64,000 nt of DNA from Ferrimonas aestuarii (lineage in GTDB: Bacteria; Pseudomonadota; Gammaproteobacteria; Enterobacterales; Shewanellaceae). Position 1 is the stretch's first letter. Each line of letters begins with the position of its first letter. The notes beneath the pieces are model-generated. The model was given only the letters and a program-made list of their open reading frames with translations. It was not told where the DNA came from and searched no databases. Both the position numbers and the translations under genes were made by a program. The stretch is from NCBI RefSeq assembly GCF_005116665.1, contig NZ_SWCJ01000005.1, positions 124,001-188,000 on the forward strand, written 5' to 3'. Shown piece after piece: positions 18,494-27,287 of the stretch.

Positions 18494-18558
18494 CACTCTC
18501 AATCCTGTATATGCGTATTTACAGATATATTTATATTATATTTGCATGGCAGGATTGA

Positions 18559-18574
18559 TATGAGCGAAATCACA
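18559..18574 (-). promoter_or_regulatory. CRP-like binding site upstream of arrA
   Basis: Read on the arrA strand this is TGTGA-N6-TCATA, matching 8 of 10 positions of the CRP half-sites (TGTGA-N6-TCACA). It sits 66 bases upstream of the arrA ATG. cAMP-CRP is a known activator of anaerobic respiration genes, including arr, in Shewanella, so the site is plausible in function. Confidence 0.6.
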
Positions 18575-18673
18575 TTCTGGGAGTTACCCCAAAAGAGATA
18601 GATGAAAAGGATAGGGCAGATCTCACTTTTACTAGGGGCTGTTTATCTTTGGCGGTGAAATTTTGGTCTAGAA

Positions 18674-18754
18674 TAACGGCTTTTAATCAAGAAAAACGAT
18701 TGAATGCATAGTGGCTCTACGTCGAAATCGTTTGACGCAGAGTAGAAGCCGTTA
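18674..18754. other. Nested inverted repeats upstream of arrA
   Basis: Three pairings lie in 81 bases: TAACGGCTT (18674-18682) with AAGCCGTTA (18746-18754); AAACGATT (18694-18701) with AATCGTTT (18726-18733); CTCTACGTC (18715-18723) with GACGCAGAG (18734-18742, one mismatch). The second and third pairings cross, so they are either alternative structures or a pseudoknot. The role is unknown. Confidence 0.5.
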
Positions 18755-19018
18755 ATCAGATCCCGAAGGGCGCCCTGAAATTTCTATCTTCTATCTAAAT
18801 CACACAAGTTGTTGAATCCAAGCCGAAAAGGCCAACTCATCACGCAAAAACAAGCGCAAAGGGTCAACAGCCCCTATCTAGGTGATCACAATTGCATTAT
18901 TGAGAGTTTGGTGATCATTTAGACAAAATGTGTCGATAAAAAAGGCTACGAATACCGCGGCCTAGTCTCTGTTGAGGCAAACAATGAGAAATTAGATGAC
19001 GAATTGAATTGGGAACTT

Positions 19019-19049
19019 AAGTTGCCGCCCCAAACTGAGGCGGCAACTT
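19019..19049 (-). terminator. Strong hairpin after assT
   Basis: An 11-bp perfect stem (19019-19029 with 19039-19049) follows the assT stop by 15 bases on its strand. The T-run after it is weak, so it could be a terminator or an mRNA 3'-end stabiliser. Confidence 0.6.
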
Positions 19050-19063
19050 GGTTACAGCAAGAT

Positions 19064-20770
19064 TTAAAACAGCTTAGCTGGGTCGACAATCAGAGCACGG
19101 TAGGATGGCTCAGTTTTGGCCATGGAGTTAACGGTCAGCTCTACTTTAACCTTGCCTGATTCAGTCACTTCGTTAATGAAGTGCTTACCTGGCTCACCAG
19201 TAAATAGACCGGCAGAGGCGGAGTACATGAAGAAGGTATCTTTATCGCCACGCCATTGGATGTTGGAGGTGATTGGCGAGTACCACTCGTAGCCACGCTC
19301 TTTGCCGTATTCGAAGGTCTGCTGAACCGTCATCTTCTCTTCGTCAATTTTGTACTCAACCCCGCGGGAATACTTCATGGTTGGCATGGCTGGCTGCTCA
19401 AAGTAGCGACCATCGCCATTGTCGAAGGAGACCAGAGTTCCTCGGCTGGTTAGCCATGAGGTGTGCTGCGTCCATGGGAAGTCGAAGTCGGTGTTTTGGC
19501 AGCGACCATTTTGGTCACAATCCAGTGGCTTGCCTTTGGCATCCACAGGCGTCAACACTTTGTCAGACAGTTCGCCCCAGCCCTTATTGGCGGCCAGAAT
19601 CCAAACCACGTCGCCATTACGATCGACCTTGGCGGTACCTTGGTGGCGCATGGAGACGATGATGGTGTCGTCGCTGGCATCGTAATCGATGGAGTTGATG
19701 TGTGCCCAGTTACGGCCTGCGGCTACCCCTGGGAGGTCGCCAAATGGGGCATCGGGTTCGATGTCCATGGTTTCACCAGCGTGGGACTCATCTACGTTTA
19801 GGCAGACAGCGCCGGAGTCGAGACCTTTGAGTAGATCATCACGCATGTTGTTGAAGATCTTGTTGAAGTCCCAAATCTGCACCACATTACCGGTTTGGTC
19901 TACTTCCACGACGTGGTCGCGAACGGTGTCAACGCGCTTACCGTCTTCGCGCAGGTACTTCTCTTTGGCTACACGCAATAGGTAGTGGCCGTTTGGCATC
20001 TCCAGCATGGCGTGGGAGAAGCCGGTGAAGCCTCGAGGCATGTCGCGCTTAAAGACTTTACGACCCAGCATGTCATAACGGGCATAGTAGTGATCCTGGC
20101 CCCAGTACAGCTCACCATTGTCCGCAAGGTGGAAACCCATGGAGATCCCTTTGGTAGTCTCCTGATCGTAGACTTTGTCCCAATCCATGTACCAACGGAT
20201 CTCACCCGCAGTATCGGTGACAAATACGATTGGGTAATTGTCCCAGCCAACGGTATTTTCATCGGCGCCTAGGTGATTCACAAGGTAGAGGCGATCTTTG
20301 AATTTGTTATCAACGGTAACCGGCTTTACCTCTGGGAAGGAGCGAGTTTGACCATCAAATAGCAGCTGTTTTACTGGGGCGGTTTTGATCTTGTAGGTCT
20401 CTTTGATCCGCTTGCCATCTTTCACGTACTCAACGGCAACGGTGTTGTTGTAGTCTGCATACAGGCCAAATACTGGAATACCGTTATGGGTGTTGATTGC
20501 CACCTGATCGACTGGGTATTCAACTGCAACCCCACCTTTTTTCGGTTCTACTTTGACGGAAACATCGGAGATGGAGTAGCCGTTAAGATCGATGATGGCG
20601 GTCAGTGGGGCAAAGTCATAAGGGTTTACCTTAACGATGCCGATCTCCCCTTGAGTTGCTACCGTAGTCAGGTACTTGTCTGCCCAATCATCGCCACCTG
20701 CGATAGCAGTGCCTTGAACGCCCAGTAAACCGATAGCCAGAGCGCTTGCGATAAGTGATTTTTTCATCAT
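19064..20770 (-). CDS. assT: Periplasmic arylsulfate sulfotransferase AssT
   Basis: A PAPS-independent enzyme that moves sulfate from one phenolic ester to another phenol through a sulfohistidine intermediate in the periplasm. It has 568 residues with a signal peptide (about residues 1-24, ending AIAGG). The catalytic residues known in uropathogenic E. coli AssT are all here at the same places: His253 (FSHAML), His357 (NWAHINS), Arg375 (SMRHQG) and the sulfated His436 (WTQHTSW). The functional disulfide Cys418/Cys424 (CDQNGRC) is also present. It is last in the dsbL-dsbI-channel-assT operon, which supplies the disulfide machinery. The SD AAGGA precedes the ATG. Confidence 0.94.
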   Translation of the reverse strand: MMKKSLIASALAIGLLGVQGTAIAGGDDWADKYLTTVATQGEIGIVKVNPYDFAPLTAIIDLNGYSISDVSVKVEPKKGGVAVEYPVDQVAINTHNGIPVFGLYADYNNTVAVEYVKDGKRIKETYKIKTAPVKQLLFDGQTRSFPEVKPVTVDNKFKDRLYLVNHLGADENTVGWDNYPIVFVTDTAGEIRWYMDWDKVYDQETTKGISMGFHLADNGELYWGQDHYYARYDMLGRKVFKRDMPRGFTGFSHAMLEMPNGHYLLRVAKEKYLREDGKRVDTVRDHVVEVDQTGNVVQIWDFNKIFNNMRDDLLKGLDSGAVCLNVDESHAGETMDIEPDAPFGDLPGVAAGRNWAHINSIDYDASDDTIIVSMRHQGTAKVDRNGDVVWILAANKGWGELSDKVLTPVDAKGKPLDCDQNGRCQNTDFDFPWTQHTSWLTSRGTLVSFDNGDGRYFEQPAMPTMKYSRGVEYKIDEEKMTVQQTFEYGKERGYEWYSPITSNIQWRGDKDTFFMYSASAGLFTGEPGKHFINEVTESGKVKVELTVNSMAKTEPSYRALIVDPAKLF

Positions 20771-20800
20771 GAGTGTAATCCTTGTGTCGAAATTTTATGG

Positions 20801-21541
20801 TTAGAAGTTGTACTGCAGGGCGTAGAACAGGCCATCATGGAAGCCCTGTTTGCCAAGGTTGTTGTCGGCGTATTTGTAGGTCAGATTGGCAGACAGTTGC
20901 TCGCCAAGGTGCCATTGCAAGATGGCGGAGCCATTGAAGCCAAAATCGCTGCCGTCGCCGGAGAGCTCAAGATAGAGGTCATCGCGGCCGAAGTAGTGTT
21001 CTTGCCACCAGATGGCGGTAAAGGATTGACCCCAAAGTTCAAAGGGCTTAATTAGAGCCAGGTAGTTGTAGCCGCCGTTAAATCCGCCTTTAAAATCGGA
21101 ATCGAAGTGCTTGTAGTCGGCCGTTACTACATGGCCACCGAAGGCGACTTGAGCATAGAGTCCGTTATCGAAGCTCTTGTCCCAGCTGATGCCCAGCAGG
21201 GTGTTGGTTTCCGACCAGACTGGCTTTTGCTTATTGAAGACTTGGCCATACCAGTTCCAATCAGAGTCGCCGATATTGATCTGACCGATGAGATTGATCT
21301 CAGAGCCGATCATCTCGGAGTCTTCGATATCTTCTAACTGTAGGTGAGCGTAGATATCGCCGAAGGCGTTGCCCGTTGCCCCTTTGATTTTGACGAAGCT
21401 GTTCTCGCTTTTGCCTTCACCAAAGTGCTGCTCTGCATTGCTGCCCCAGTCCATGACACCGGCTTCGACGGCCAACATCCCGGCTTGAGTGCTGGCTGAC
21501 ATAGCCAGCAAGGAGGCAAGCGCTATTGAGTTAATTTTCAT
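20801..21541 (-). CDS. Tsx/OmpK-family outer-membrane channel
   Basis: A 246-residue beta-barrel protein with a signal peptide (MKINSIALASLLAMSASTQA). It ends in a C-terminal aromatic (ALQYNF) as outer-membrane barrels do, with repeated alternating aromatic strands (WNWYGQVFNKQ, FDNGLYAQVAFGG, FTAIWWQEHYFG). The pattern resembles the nucleoside-channel Tsx/OmpK family. The ATG at 21541 has AAGGAAATAGTG just before it and is preferred to an upstream in-frame codon at 21577. It sits 30 bases before assT and after dsbI, so it probably admits the sulfate ester or phenolic acceptor; that is inference from context. Confidence 0.75.
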   Translation of the reverse strand: MKINSIALASLLAMSASTQAGMLAVEAGVMDWGSNAEQHFGEGKSENSFVKIKGATGNAFGDIYAHLQLEDIEDSEMIGSEINLIGQINIGDSDWNWYGQVFNKQKPVWSETNTLLGISWDKSFDNGLYAQVAFGGHVVTADYKHFDSDFKGGFNGGYNYLALIKPFELWGQSFTAIWWQEHYFGRDDLYLELSGDGSDFGFNGSAILQWHLGEQLSANLTYKYADNNLGKQGFHDGLFYALQYNF

Positions 21542-21591
21542 CACTATTTCCTTGGAAGGGGTGCCCGCAAGGGGCACCTAAAGTTTTGGTA

Positions 21592-22206
21592 TTATTTTTT
21601 GATTAGGCTGCGTACCCACCCGTAAGTCACAGCACCTAACGCACTGATAAAGCAGCCGTAGGCGATGATGCAGTACTGCGCCATGTTCAGACCCAGTAGG
21701 CTCCAATCGTCTTCACCACAGATGCCTGAAGGTTGGAATTCGTAGGGAAACCAGATGTGCATCGGCAGCCCCAGAGGGAATTTCGGCTCAGTGGAGCAGG
21801 CACCGCCGCCGCCACCTGCTGCAAATAGGTCGCCACCTTCGGCCATGACGTTATCTAGGACATGAGAGGCATCGTGCAAGACAGCCAATTCGATGGACCA
21901 GGCCATGCCTTGAATGACGGCATACCATGCCAGGGCCATGCCGATGACTTTCAGCGTTAAGTTGTTGGGCTTGATGGCAATAATGAGGCCAGAAATTAAT
22001 ATGCAAACTTGACTGAATCGGATGTAAACGCATATTTCGCATGGATCCATCTCTAAGAACCACTGGAAATAACCCATGGCAGAAAGAATAAGAAACAGCG
22101 CTGCTCCGCTCATTAAAAACCAAATCCAGCGTTGGTTTTGCCATTCAATTAATGTCTGAGTTGGATTGCTTTTTAAATTAGACCATTGCATGGTTAGGCT
22201 AGACAT
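21592..22206 (-). CDS. dsbI: DsbI, DsbB-like quinone-linked disulfide oxidoreductase
   Basis: An inner-membrane protein of 204 residues that reoxidises DsbL with quinones. Four main hydrophobic segments are seen. The first redox pair is CEIC (Cys56, Cys59) after the first helix. The second pair lies in the following periplasmic loop (Cys137 after a GGGGG run and Cys163 in SGICGED). These are the DsbB/DsbI pairs. The ATG at 22206 is preferred because AAGGTGG lies six bases before it. The stop of dsbL is only ten bases upstream. Linkage to dsbL and assT marks it as DsbI rather than the general DsbB. Confidence 0.92.
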   Translation of the reverse strand: MSSLTMQWSNLKSNPTQTLIEWQNQRWIWFLMSGAALFLILSAMGYFQWFLEMDPCEICVYIRFSQVCILISGLIIAIKPNNLTLKVIGMALAWYAVIQGMAWSIELAVLHDASHVLDNVMAEGGDLFAAGGGGGACSTEPKFPLGLPMHIWFPYEFQPSGICGEDDWSLLGLNMAQYCIIAYGCFISALGAVTYGWVRSLIKK

Positions 22207-22216
22207 GTTTACCACC

Positions 22217-22828
22217 TTATTTATTTAGAAGTTCAGCAGTAAGTTCATCTAACATTTTCATGCTAGTAATACTTTGGGTGTTAATTAGGTACTTACCATT
22301 GATCACAATGGCTGGAATACCTTTGATTTTTGCTACCTCAACACCCTGGTCCCATTTCTTAAGAAGTTTTGTTACCTCAGGACTATTTTTAAGTTTGTTG
22401 AATTCAGCTTTAGTTATATCTAATTTATCTAATCCGAACTCAATGGTTTCATCTGCGGACTTAAATTTGATTTTCTTGTCATGAATCTGGCTGTAGTAGG
22501 CCATTTTAACGCTTTGGTATTGCTGAACTCCCAGTTGCTTAGCAACGGCAACTACCGTGGCTTTCTCTTTGCCGAAGGGTGGCTTAGTGGTGATGTGGTA
22601 AGCATCGTAGCTGACGTTATCAGGCAGATTCTTGATATAGGAAGGGATAACCGCTTTCTCATACTTGTAGCAGAAAGGGCAGTTGGTTGAGTAAATCTTT
22701 ACAACTTGATTGGGGGCATTAAATGCGGCGTCGGTTAATTCCTCGTAGTGTTTCCCTTGCTCAAATTTAGCGGCAAACGTTGAGAAGGATAATAGTGATG
22801 CAATGGCGATGGTGAGTGTTTTTTTCAT
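22217..22828 (-). CDS. dsbL: DsbL, DsbA-like thiol:disulfide oxidase
   Basis: A periplasmic thioredoxin-fold oxidase, 203 residues from the ATG at 22828, with a signal peptide (MKKTLTIAIASLLSFSTFAA). The active site is CPFC (Cys50, Cys53), the sequence typical of DsbL and different from CPHC of ordinary DsbA. The cis-proline loop reads KGIPAIVING. DsbL is dedicated to forming the AssT disulfide. It is the first gene of the operon. An in-frame GTG/ATG 20 codons upstream would put a charged, non-signal N-terminus in front and was not chosen. Confidence 0.92.
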   Translation of the reverse strand: MKKTLTIAIASLLSFSTFAAKFEQGKHYEELTDAAFNAPNQVVKIYSTNCPFCYKYEKAVIPSYIKNLPDNVSYDAYHITTKPPFGKEKATVVAVAKQLGVQQYQSVKMAYYSQIHDKKIKFKSADETIEFGLDKLDITKAEFNKLKNSPEVTKLLKKWDQGVEVAKIKGIPAIVINGKYLINTQSITSMKMLDELTAELLNK

Positions 22829-22980
22829 TAGATATTCCCTGCGTGAATTAGAGATTAATTTTGATGGGATAAGTCTAGATTTTGACACTCATAAGGACTG
22901 TGATAACAACAGGGATTGTTTTGGGGAATTATTTAACTTTTATGAAAACTTCCGTGACGTGGCACCCAGTTCTATTGACC

Positions 22981-23002
22981 ACTAGGCAGACTGTGCCCTA
23001 GT
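22981..23002. promoter_or_regulatory. Palindrome between dsbL operon and tetR, candidate operator
   Basis: ACTAGG-N10-CCTAGT is a 22-bp interrupted palindrome in the divergent intergenic region, 64 bases before the TetR start. Its size and symmetry suit a TetR-dimer operator. Confidence 0.5.
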
Positions 23003-23065
23003 TAACATTAATTATTGAGTTTTTGATGAATAATTTTCTCATATTTTTTGTGAACTGGAGCACAG

Positions 23066-23818
23066 ATGAAACGGCAGCAACTAAAAAGCAAACGAATCTC
23101 CAATATTCTCGATAATGCCGAGAGTGCCATTATTGAGCATGGCTTGTTCTCACTGAGTCTATTGGAGCTAGCTCGCCAATCCGACTGCCCGGTAAATACC
23201 TTATATAACTATTTCTCCAGTCGGGAGGATGTGGCGGTTGGGCTGTTCAACCGTATGATCACTAAGTGGGGCGTTAAGGCGACGCAGGAGCTCACTATGG
23301 TGGATTGCGGTACCTTTCAAGAGCGCTTTTTAGCGATGCAGCTGGTCTGGGTGATCCGTGCTCGAGCAGAGGAGGATCGAGGCGGCATTCAGTTTGTTGC
23401 GGCGATGCCCTGTGTTTGGCAACACGCCTCGCACAAGCGCATAGCGACAACTCGTAATCTATTGGCTCAGTGGTATCAGCTGAATGAACAATTTCTGATG
23501 ATGGCGCGCAGCCAGGGAATTTTGGAGGCGGATGATGAAGCTCTTCATCACAGCATCAATTTGGTGACCTGTGTTGAAAGAGGGTTCTCGCTGTTCTCAA
23601 ATAATCATAATTTTCGTGACGAGATGCTGCAGTTGCCGGTGGCGTCGGTGTTAAAGGTGATGATTGCCAGTACGCAAGAGCTTAAGTGGCAATCGCCCCA
23701 TGTTAATGTTGAGCGGGTTATTGAGTTGTGTGAGACGGTGATTACCACTTTGGAGAGCGCAGATGTAGATGAGTTTATTGCCAAGACAGAGGAGTCTTTG
23801 ACGGACTCGGTATATTAG
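23066..23818 (+). CDS. TetR-family transcriptional regulator
   Basis: A 250-residue regulator. The N-terminal helix-turn-helix reads SLLELARQSDCPVNTLYNYFSSREDVAVGLF (about residues 30-60), the classic TetR pattern. The long C-terminal helical part would bind a ligand and dimerise. It is transcribed away from the dsbL-dsbI-channel-assT operon with a shared 237-base spacer, so it is probably its regulator, perhaps responding to an aryl sulfate or phenol; this is inference. A GGAGCACAG sequence precedes the ATG. Confidence 0.85.
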   Translation: MKRQQLKSKRISNILDNAESAIIEHGLFSLSLLELARQSDCPVNTLYNYFSSREDVAVGLFNRMITKWGVKATQELTMVDCGTFQERFLAMQLVWVIRARAEEDRGGIQFVAAMPCVWQHASHKRIATTRNLLAQWYQLNEQFLMMARSQGILEADDEALHHSINLVTCVERGFSLFSNNHNFRDEMLQLPVASVLKVMIASTQELKWQSPHVNVERVIELCETVITTLESADVDEFIAKTEESLTDSVY

Positions 23819-23842
23819 TGGCTCGAATGGTGAAGTGCTGAT

Positions 23843-23871
23843 AAAAATGGGCATGATAAAGACCACGCCCA
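23843..23871 (-). terminator. Terminator of the yjaG transcript
   Basis: On the minus strand an 8-bp stem (23864-23871 with 23848-23855, one G-U pair) is followed by TTTTTAT, just beyond the yjaG stop and between two convergent genes. Confidence 0.75.
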
Positions 23872-23878
23872 CTCAATA

Positions 23879-24472
23879 TTAGTCTAGGCTGACACCAATA
23901 TTGGAGACGCCTGCATCGCGAATCTCGCGGCGCATCTCTTTGATGTCGTCGATGTTGGGCTCTGACTCGACCCATTCCAACAGTTGCCCCTGGATCGATT
24001 TCTCCTCCTGCATCATTTCGTGAGCAAAGATGAAATCGTCTAGGGCGCGACCTTCCAGTTCGGGCATCTCGGTCACCTCGATGTAGTTGGTGACGGTGGA
24101 GCTGGAGAGCTTGGAGACGTTGATCAGATCTTCTTCCACTTTCTGCTGCATGGCGATAAAGATGGTGGAAACGGCCACCACCGCGTCCATCGCTGGGTAG
24201 ACGCCATACATATCGTGCTCGTCTGGATCTGGGGTGATGCCCTCTAGCTTTTCAATTTGCAGTTCGTAGTTCAGTTTCAGGCGGCGGCTGAAACTGCTTT
24301 CCCACAACAGGTCGAGGCAAGATTGAAGCTGAGCGGCGTCCTCGCTCTCGGTTGCGGCACAAAACAGTTGGAAGTTCGGCAGCATGCGCTCCGCCAGTGC
24401 GGTGGCGAACAGCTGCTTTTGATCCGCTGAGAGGGCCTTAATACGGCTAAAAAAGCCTGGTTGTTTGCTCAT
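23879..24472 (-). CDS. yjaG: YjaG family protein (DUF416)
   Basis: A 197-residue soluble protein that reads as the conserved gammaproteobacterial YjaG/DUF416 family: ALSADQKQLFATALAERMLPNFQLF near the start, LLWESSF, and a C-terminal DIKEMRREIRDAGVSNIGVSLD. There is no signal or membrane segment. The molecular function is not established. It lies 14 bases downstream of barA on the same strand, so the two are probably co-transcribed here. Confidence 0.85.
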   Translation of the reverse strand: MSKQPGFFSRIKALSADQKQLFATALAERMLPNFQLFCAATESEDAAQLQSCLDLLWESSFSRRLKLNYELQIEKLEGITPDPDEHDMYGVYPAMDAVVAVSTIFIAMQQKVEEDLINVSKLSSSTVTNYIEVTEMPELEGRALDDFIFAHEMMQEEKSIQGQLLEWVESEPNIDDIKEMRREIRDAGVSNIGVSLD

Positions 24473-24485
24473 GTATGGATCCTAA

Positions 24486-27287
24486 TTAAGCTGCCAATAT
24501 GGGTTCGGCAGCGGATTCTACCTTGTTGAGTTCATCTAGCAACTCAAGAATTTCGGGTTCGACGTCAGCCACTTCCAGCCCTTGCTTTAGCTGTGACTCC
24601 ACTTGAGCACACAGTTTTTGCAGATCGGGCACACCAGAGTAACAGGTGGCACCATGCAGCTTGTGCACGGTTTGCAGCAGTGCTTTACGGTCTCCCAATT
24701 GTAATTGGTCGTGAATTTGTTGCCGGTTTTCTGCCAAGCTGGCCACCAGCATGGTGAGCATCTCTTTGGCGAGATCTTCGTTGCCCCCTGATTGGGTCAG
24801 GGCCAGCTCCCAGTCGATGGCAGTGTTGACCTGAGGCTTCACCGTTTGTGTCCAGCGGCTGAGCATCTTCGCTAAGCTGGTTTCGTCGATGGGCTTGGTC
24901 AGAATGTCATCAACGCCACTGGCCAAGACTTGATCGCGCTCTTCACCCAGTAGGTGGGCGGTCACCGCCACAATGGGCGTTCGAGCATTGGGGCCACCTT
25001 CTCGGATACGCTCCGTCGCCTGAATGCCGTCGATGTCTGGCATCTGTATGTCCATGAAGATGATGTCGTATTCCTGCAGGCTGGCTCGCTCAATGGCAGC
25101 GGTGCCTGAAGATTGGATGTCGACGTCGGTCACCAACTCCTGCAGCAGGGTATCGATCAGCTTAAGGTTGGCGCGATTGTCATCCACCGCCAGTGTCTTC
25201 AATGGCTTTTTCGCAGCGGGCAGGGTTACTTCTGGGCTAGGTGCCGGCAGGTGTTGCGGTGCTTGATTGGTCAAGCTGGCATGCAGGCGGCGATGGCTCA
25301 GAGGTAACGTCAGGCTGTGATCGATGCCAAGCGCCCCGGTTTGGTTGGCCACTTCACTGTTATCACTGTCCAGTAGCAGCACCACGTTGTCACTGTGCTG
25401 GCGAACGCTGTCTAGGGTTTGCAGCATCTCCGCAGTGGGATCCGGTCGGCGCCATGCAATGAAGGCGTGGTCGTAGTGGCGGTCTTTCAGTAAGTTTCGA
25501 AGCTGAGGAGTGGAGCCACAGGAGAGGGTATCCATCTGCCAGCGTTTTAACTGTTGTACCAGATTATTGCGAGTCAGCAGGCGGGGCTCAAACACCAGAA
25601 CGCGCTGGCGAGCCAGACTTTGAACTGGCAAGGGGTCGGAGATGGTGAACGGGCTTTTTTCCACACTTAAGGTAAACCAGAAGGTAGAGCCTTGGCCTTC
25701 GGTGCTGCTAAAGCCAATTTGACCATCCATGTGATTGACCAATCGTTTGGTGATCACCAATCCTAAGCCGGTGCCCCCAAAGCGGCGGCTGATGGAGCTG
25801 TCAGCCTGCCCGAAGGCTTGGAACAGCAGTGATTGCTGATCTTTACTGATGCCGATGCCGGTATCGGTCACTTCGCCGCGGATCAGCACCCGTTCTGGGG
25901 TCTCTTTGGCGCAATCCAACTGCAAGCGTACGCTGCCTTTGTCGGTAAACTTAATGGCATTATTGACTAAGTTGGTCAGAATTTGCTGCAGACGCATAAC
26001 ATCGCCATTTAAGCTGTCTGGGATGTTTTCGTCGATGTCGATAACCAGTTCCAACTGCTTTTCTGCGGCCACGGTGGACAGCAGTGACATGGTGTCATCA
26101 ATGGCTTCTCGAAGGGCAAAAGGCATCTTTTCCAGCACCATTCTTCCCGCTTCCAATTTCGAAAAGTCGAGAATGTCGTTGATGATAGACAGTAGATTGC
26201 TGGCGCTTTTTTCGATGGTATTTAGGTAGTCTCGCTGGTTATCGTGCAGTGGGGTCTTGAGCAATTGGCGTGTAAAACCGATCACCCCATTGAGAGGGGT
26301 TCGCAGCTCGTGACTCATGTTGGCCATAAATTCCGATTTGACTCGACTAGCTTCCAAGGCGCGCTTCTTGGCGATGTCCAACTCGACGTTCTGAATCTCA
26401 ATCTGCTCGAGGGTTTCTCGCAGATCTGAGGTGGCTTGGTCGATGTTCTGCTGCATCTCATTGTGGTACTCCCCAAGGGAGGAAGCCATGGCATTGATGC
26501 CCCGTTTGAGGTCGTCAAGCTCCCCAATCAGTTCACCTTGTAGGCGCAGATCCAGTTTGCCTTCACGAATTTTTGCCACCGCTTTTACCATGTCGGTGAT
26601 GGGGCGGGTGACGTTTTTCATCAGGCGGAAGGTGAACAGCAGATTTAGTTGTACGCCAATCAGTACAATCACAAAGGCCCAAACGGCACCGCGGTACTGC
26701 TTTACTAGCGCTTCATGTTTGTTGATCTGAACCACCGCATAGCCTAACTGAGGCCGAGGTGGCACAACGCTGGTATTGGCATCCTCGTCGTTAGCGTTTT
26801 TCGAGGTGGCTGCGGCGGTGTTGTTGTTTGCTTGTGCTTGTTTTTTATCGTCGTCAGGGTGGGGCAGGTCATAGACTGGTGCCCGCATGATAACGTGATC
26901 GCCCACGTGCTCGACGTCCATCCCCTTGGTCAAATCGCGGTTGATGGGCAGCTTCACCATATCGAAATTTTGACGATATTGGCTGGTGGCAAACACTTGG
27001 TTTTCATTATCGAAGATCGCCACAAGCTGAACCATCATGGAGTTCTGCTTGTGGATCATGTCGATAAGCTTTTGGGCGTAGTCGCGGTTATTGGTGGACA
27101 GGCCGAAACTGGCCGCCATCGCCAACGGATTGATGATGTTGTGACCTCGAGTCATCAACGCATCGTCCAGTTCGGCGAAGCGGGTTAGGGTAAAGAAGCT
27201 GCCAAGCAGCACACCAATGAGAATGGTGGGAGCCAGTGCTAACACTAGAACCCAGCTTCTAAGGCTATATTTGTTGGCCCCGTTCAT
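24486..27287 (-). CDS. barA: Hybrid sensor histidine kinase BarA
   Basis: The membrane kinase of the BarA/UvrY (GacS/GacA) system, which drives Csr small RNAs and carbon-flow control. In its 933 residues: TM1 at about 12-34; a periplasmic domain with an acidic, Asn/Gln-rich insert at about 145-175; TM2 at about 203-222; HAMP; HisKA with His326 (ANMSHELRTPLNGV); ATPase with DTGIGI and GGTGLGL; a degenerate receiver at about 560-670; a true receiver with Asp746 (FMDIQMPD); and an HPt domain with His875 (VHKLHGA). It is divergent from rlmD, the usual arrangement. Confidence 0.95.
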   Translation of the reverse strand: MNGANKYSLRSWVLVLALAPTILIGVLLGSFFTLTRFAELDDALMTRGHNIINPLAMAASFGLSTNNRDYAQKLIDMIHKQNSMMVQLVAIFDNENQVFATSQYRQNFDMVKLPINRDLTKGMDVEHVGDHVIMRAPVYDLPHPDDDKKQAQANNNTAAATSKNANDEDANTSVVPPRPQLGYAVVQINKHEALVKQYRGAVWAFVIVLIGVQLNLLFTFRLMKNVTRPITDMVKAVAKIREGKLDLRLQGELIGELDDLKRGINAMASSLGEYHNEMQQNIDQATSDLRETLEQIEIQNVELDIAKKRALEASRVKSEFMANMSHELRTPLNGVIGFTRQLLKTPLHDNQRDYLNTIEKSASNLLSIINDILDFSKLEAGRMVLEKMPFALREAIDDTMSLLSTVAAEKQLELVIDIDENIPDSLNGDVMRLQQILTNLVNNAIKFTDKGSVRLQLDCAKETPERVLIRGEVTDTGIGISKDQQSLLFQAFGQADSSISRRFGGTGLGLVITKRLVNHMDGQIGFSSTEGQGSTFWFTLSVEKSPFTISDPLPVQSLARQRVLVFEPRLLTRNNLVQQLKRWQMDTLSCGSTPQLRNLLKDRHYDHAFIAWRRPDPTAEMLQTLDSVRQHSDNVVLLLDSDNSEVANQTGALGIDHSLTLPLSHRRLHASLTNQAPQHLPAPSPEVTLPAAKKPLKTLAVDDNRANLKLIDTLLQELVTDVDIQSSGTAAIERASLQEYDIIFMDIQMPDIDGIQATERIREGGPNARTPIVAVTAHLLGEERDQVLASGVDDILTKPIDETSLAKMLSRWTQTVKPQVNTAIDWELALTQSGGNEDLAKEMLTMLVASLAENRQQIHDQLQLGDRKALLQTVHKLHGATCYSGVPDLQKLCAQVESQLKQGLEVADVEPEILELLDELNKVESAAEPILAA

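Larger units (their letters stand above)
18503..19018. other. Long leader/promoter region upstream of arrA
   Basis: About 560 bases separate arrA from the assT stop. No credible gene is present. Within it are a CRP-like site (18559-18574), a nested set of inverted repeats (18674-18754), an AGGGCGCCCT palindrome near 18767, and tandem TCTATCT repeats near 18785. The length is unusual for a simple promoter. Confidence 0.6.

Noticed and set aside
23066..23818. Idea that the TetR gene regulates arrAB
   Set aside because: It diverges from the dsbL-assT operon and is over 4 kb from arrA; the local operon is the simpler target.
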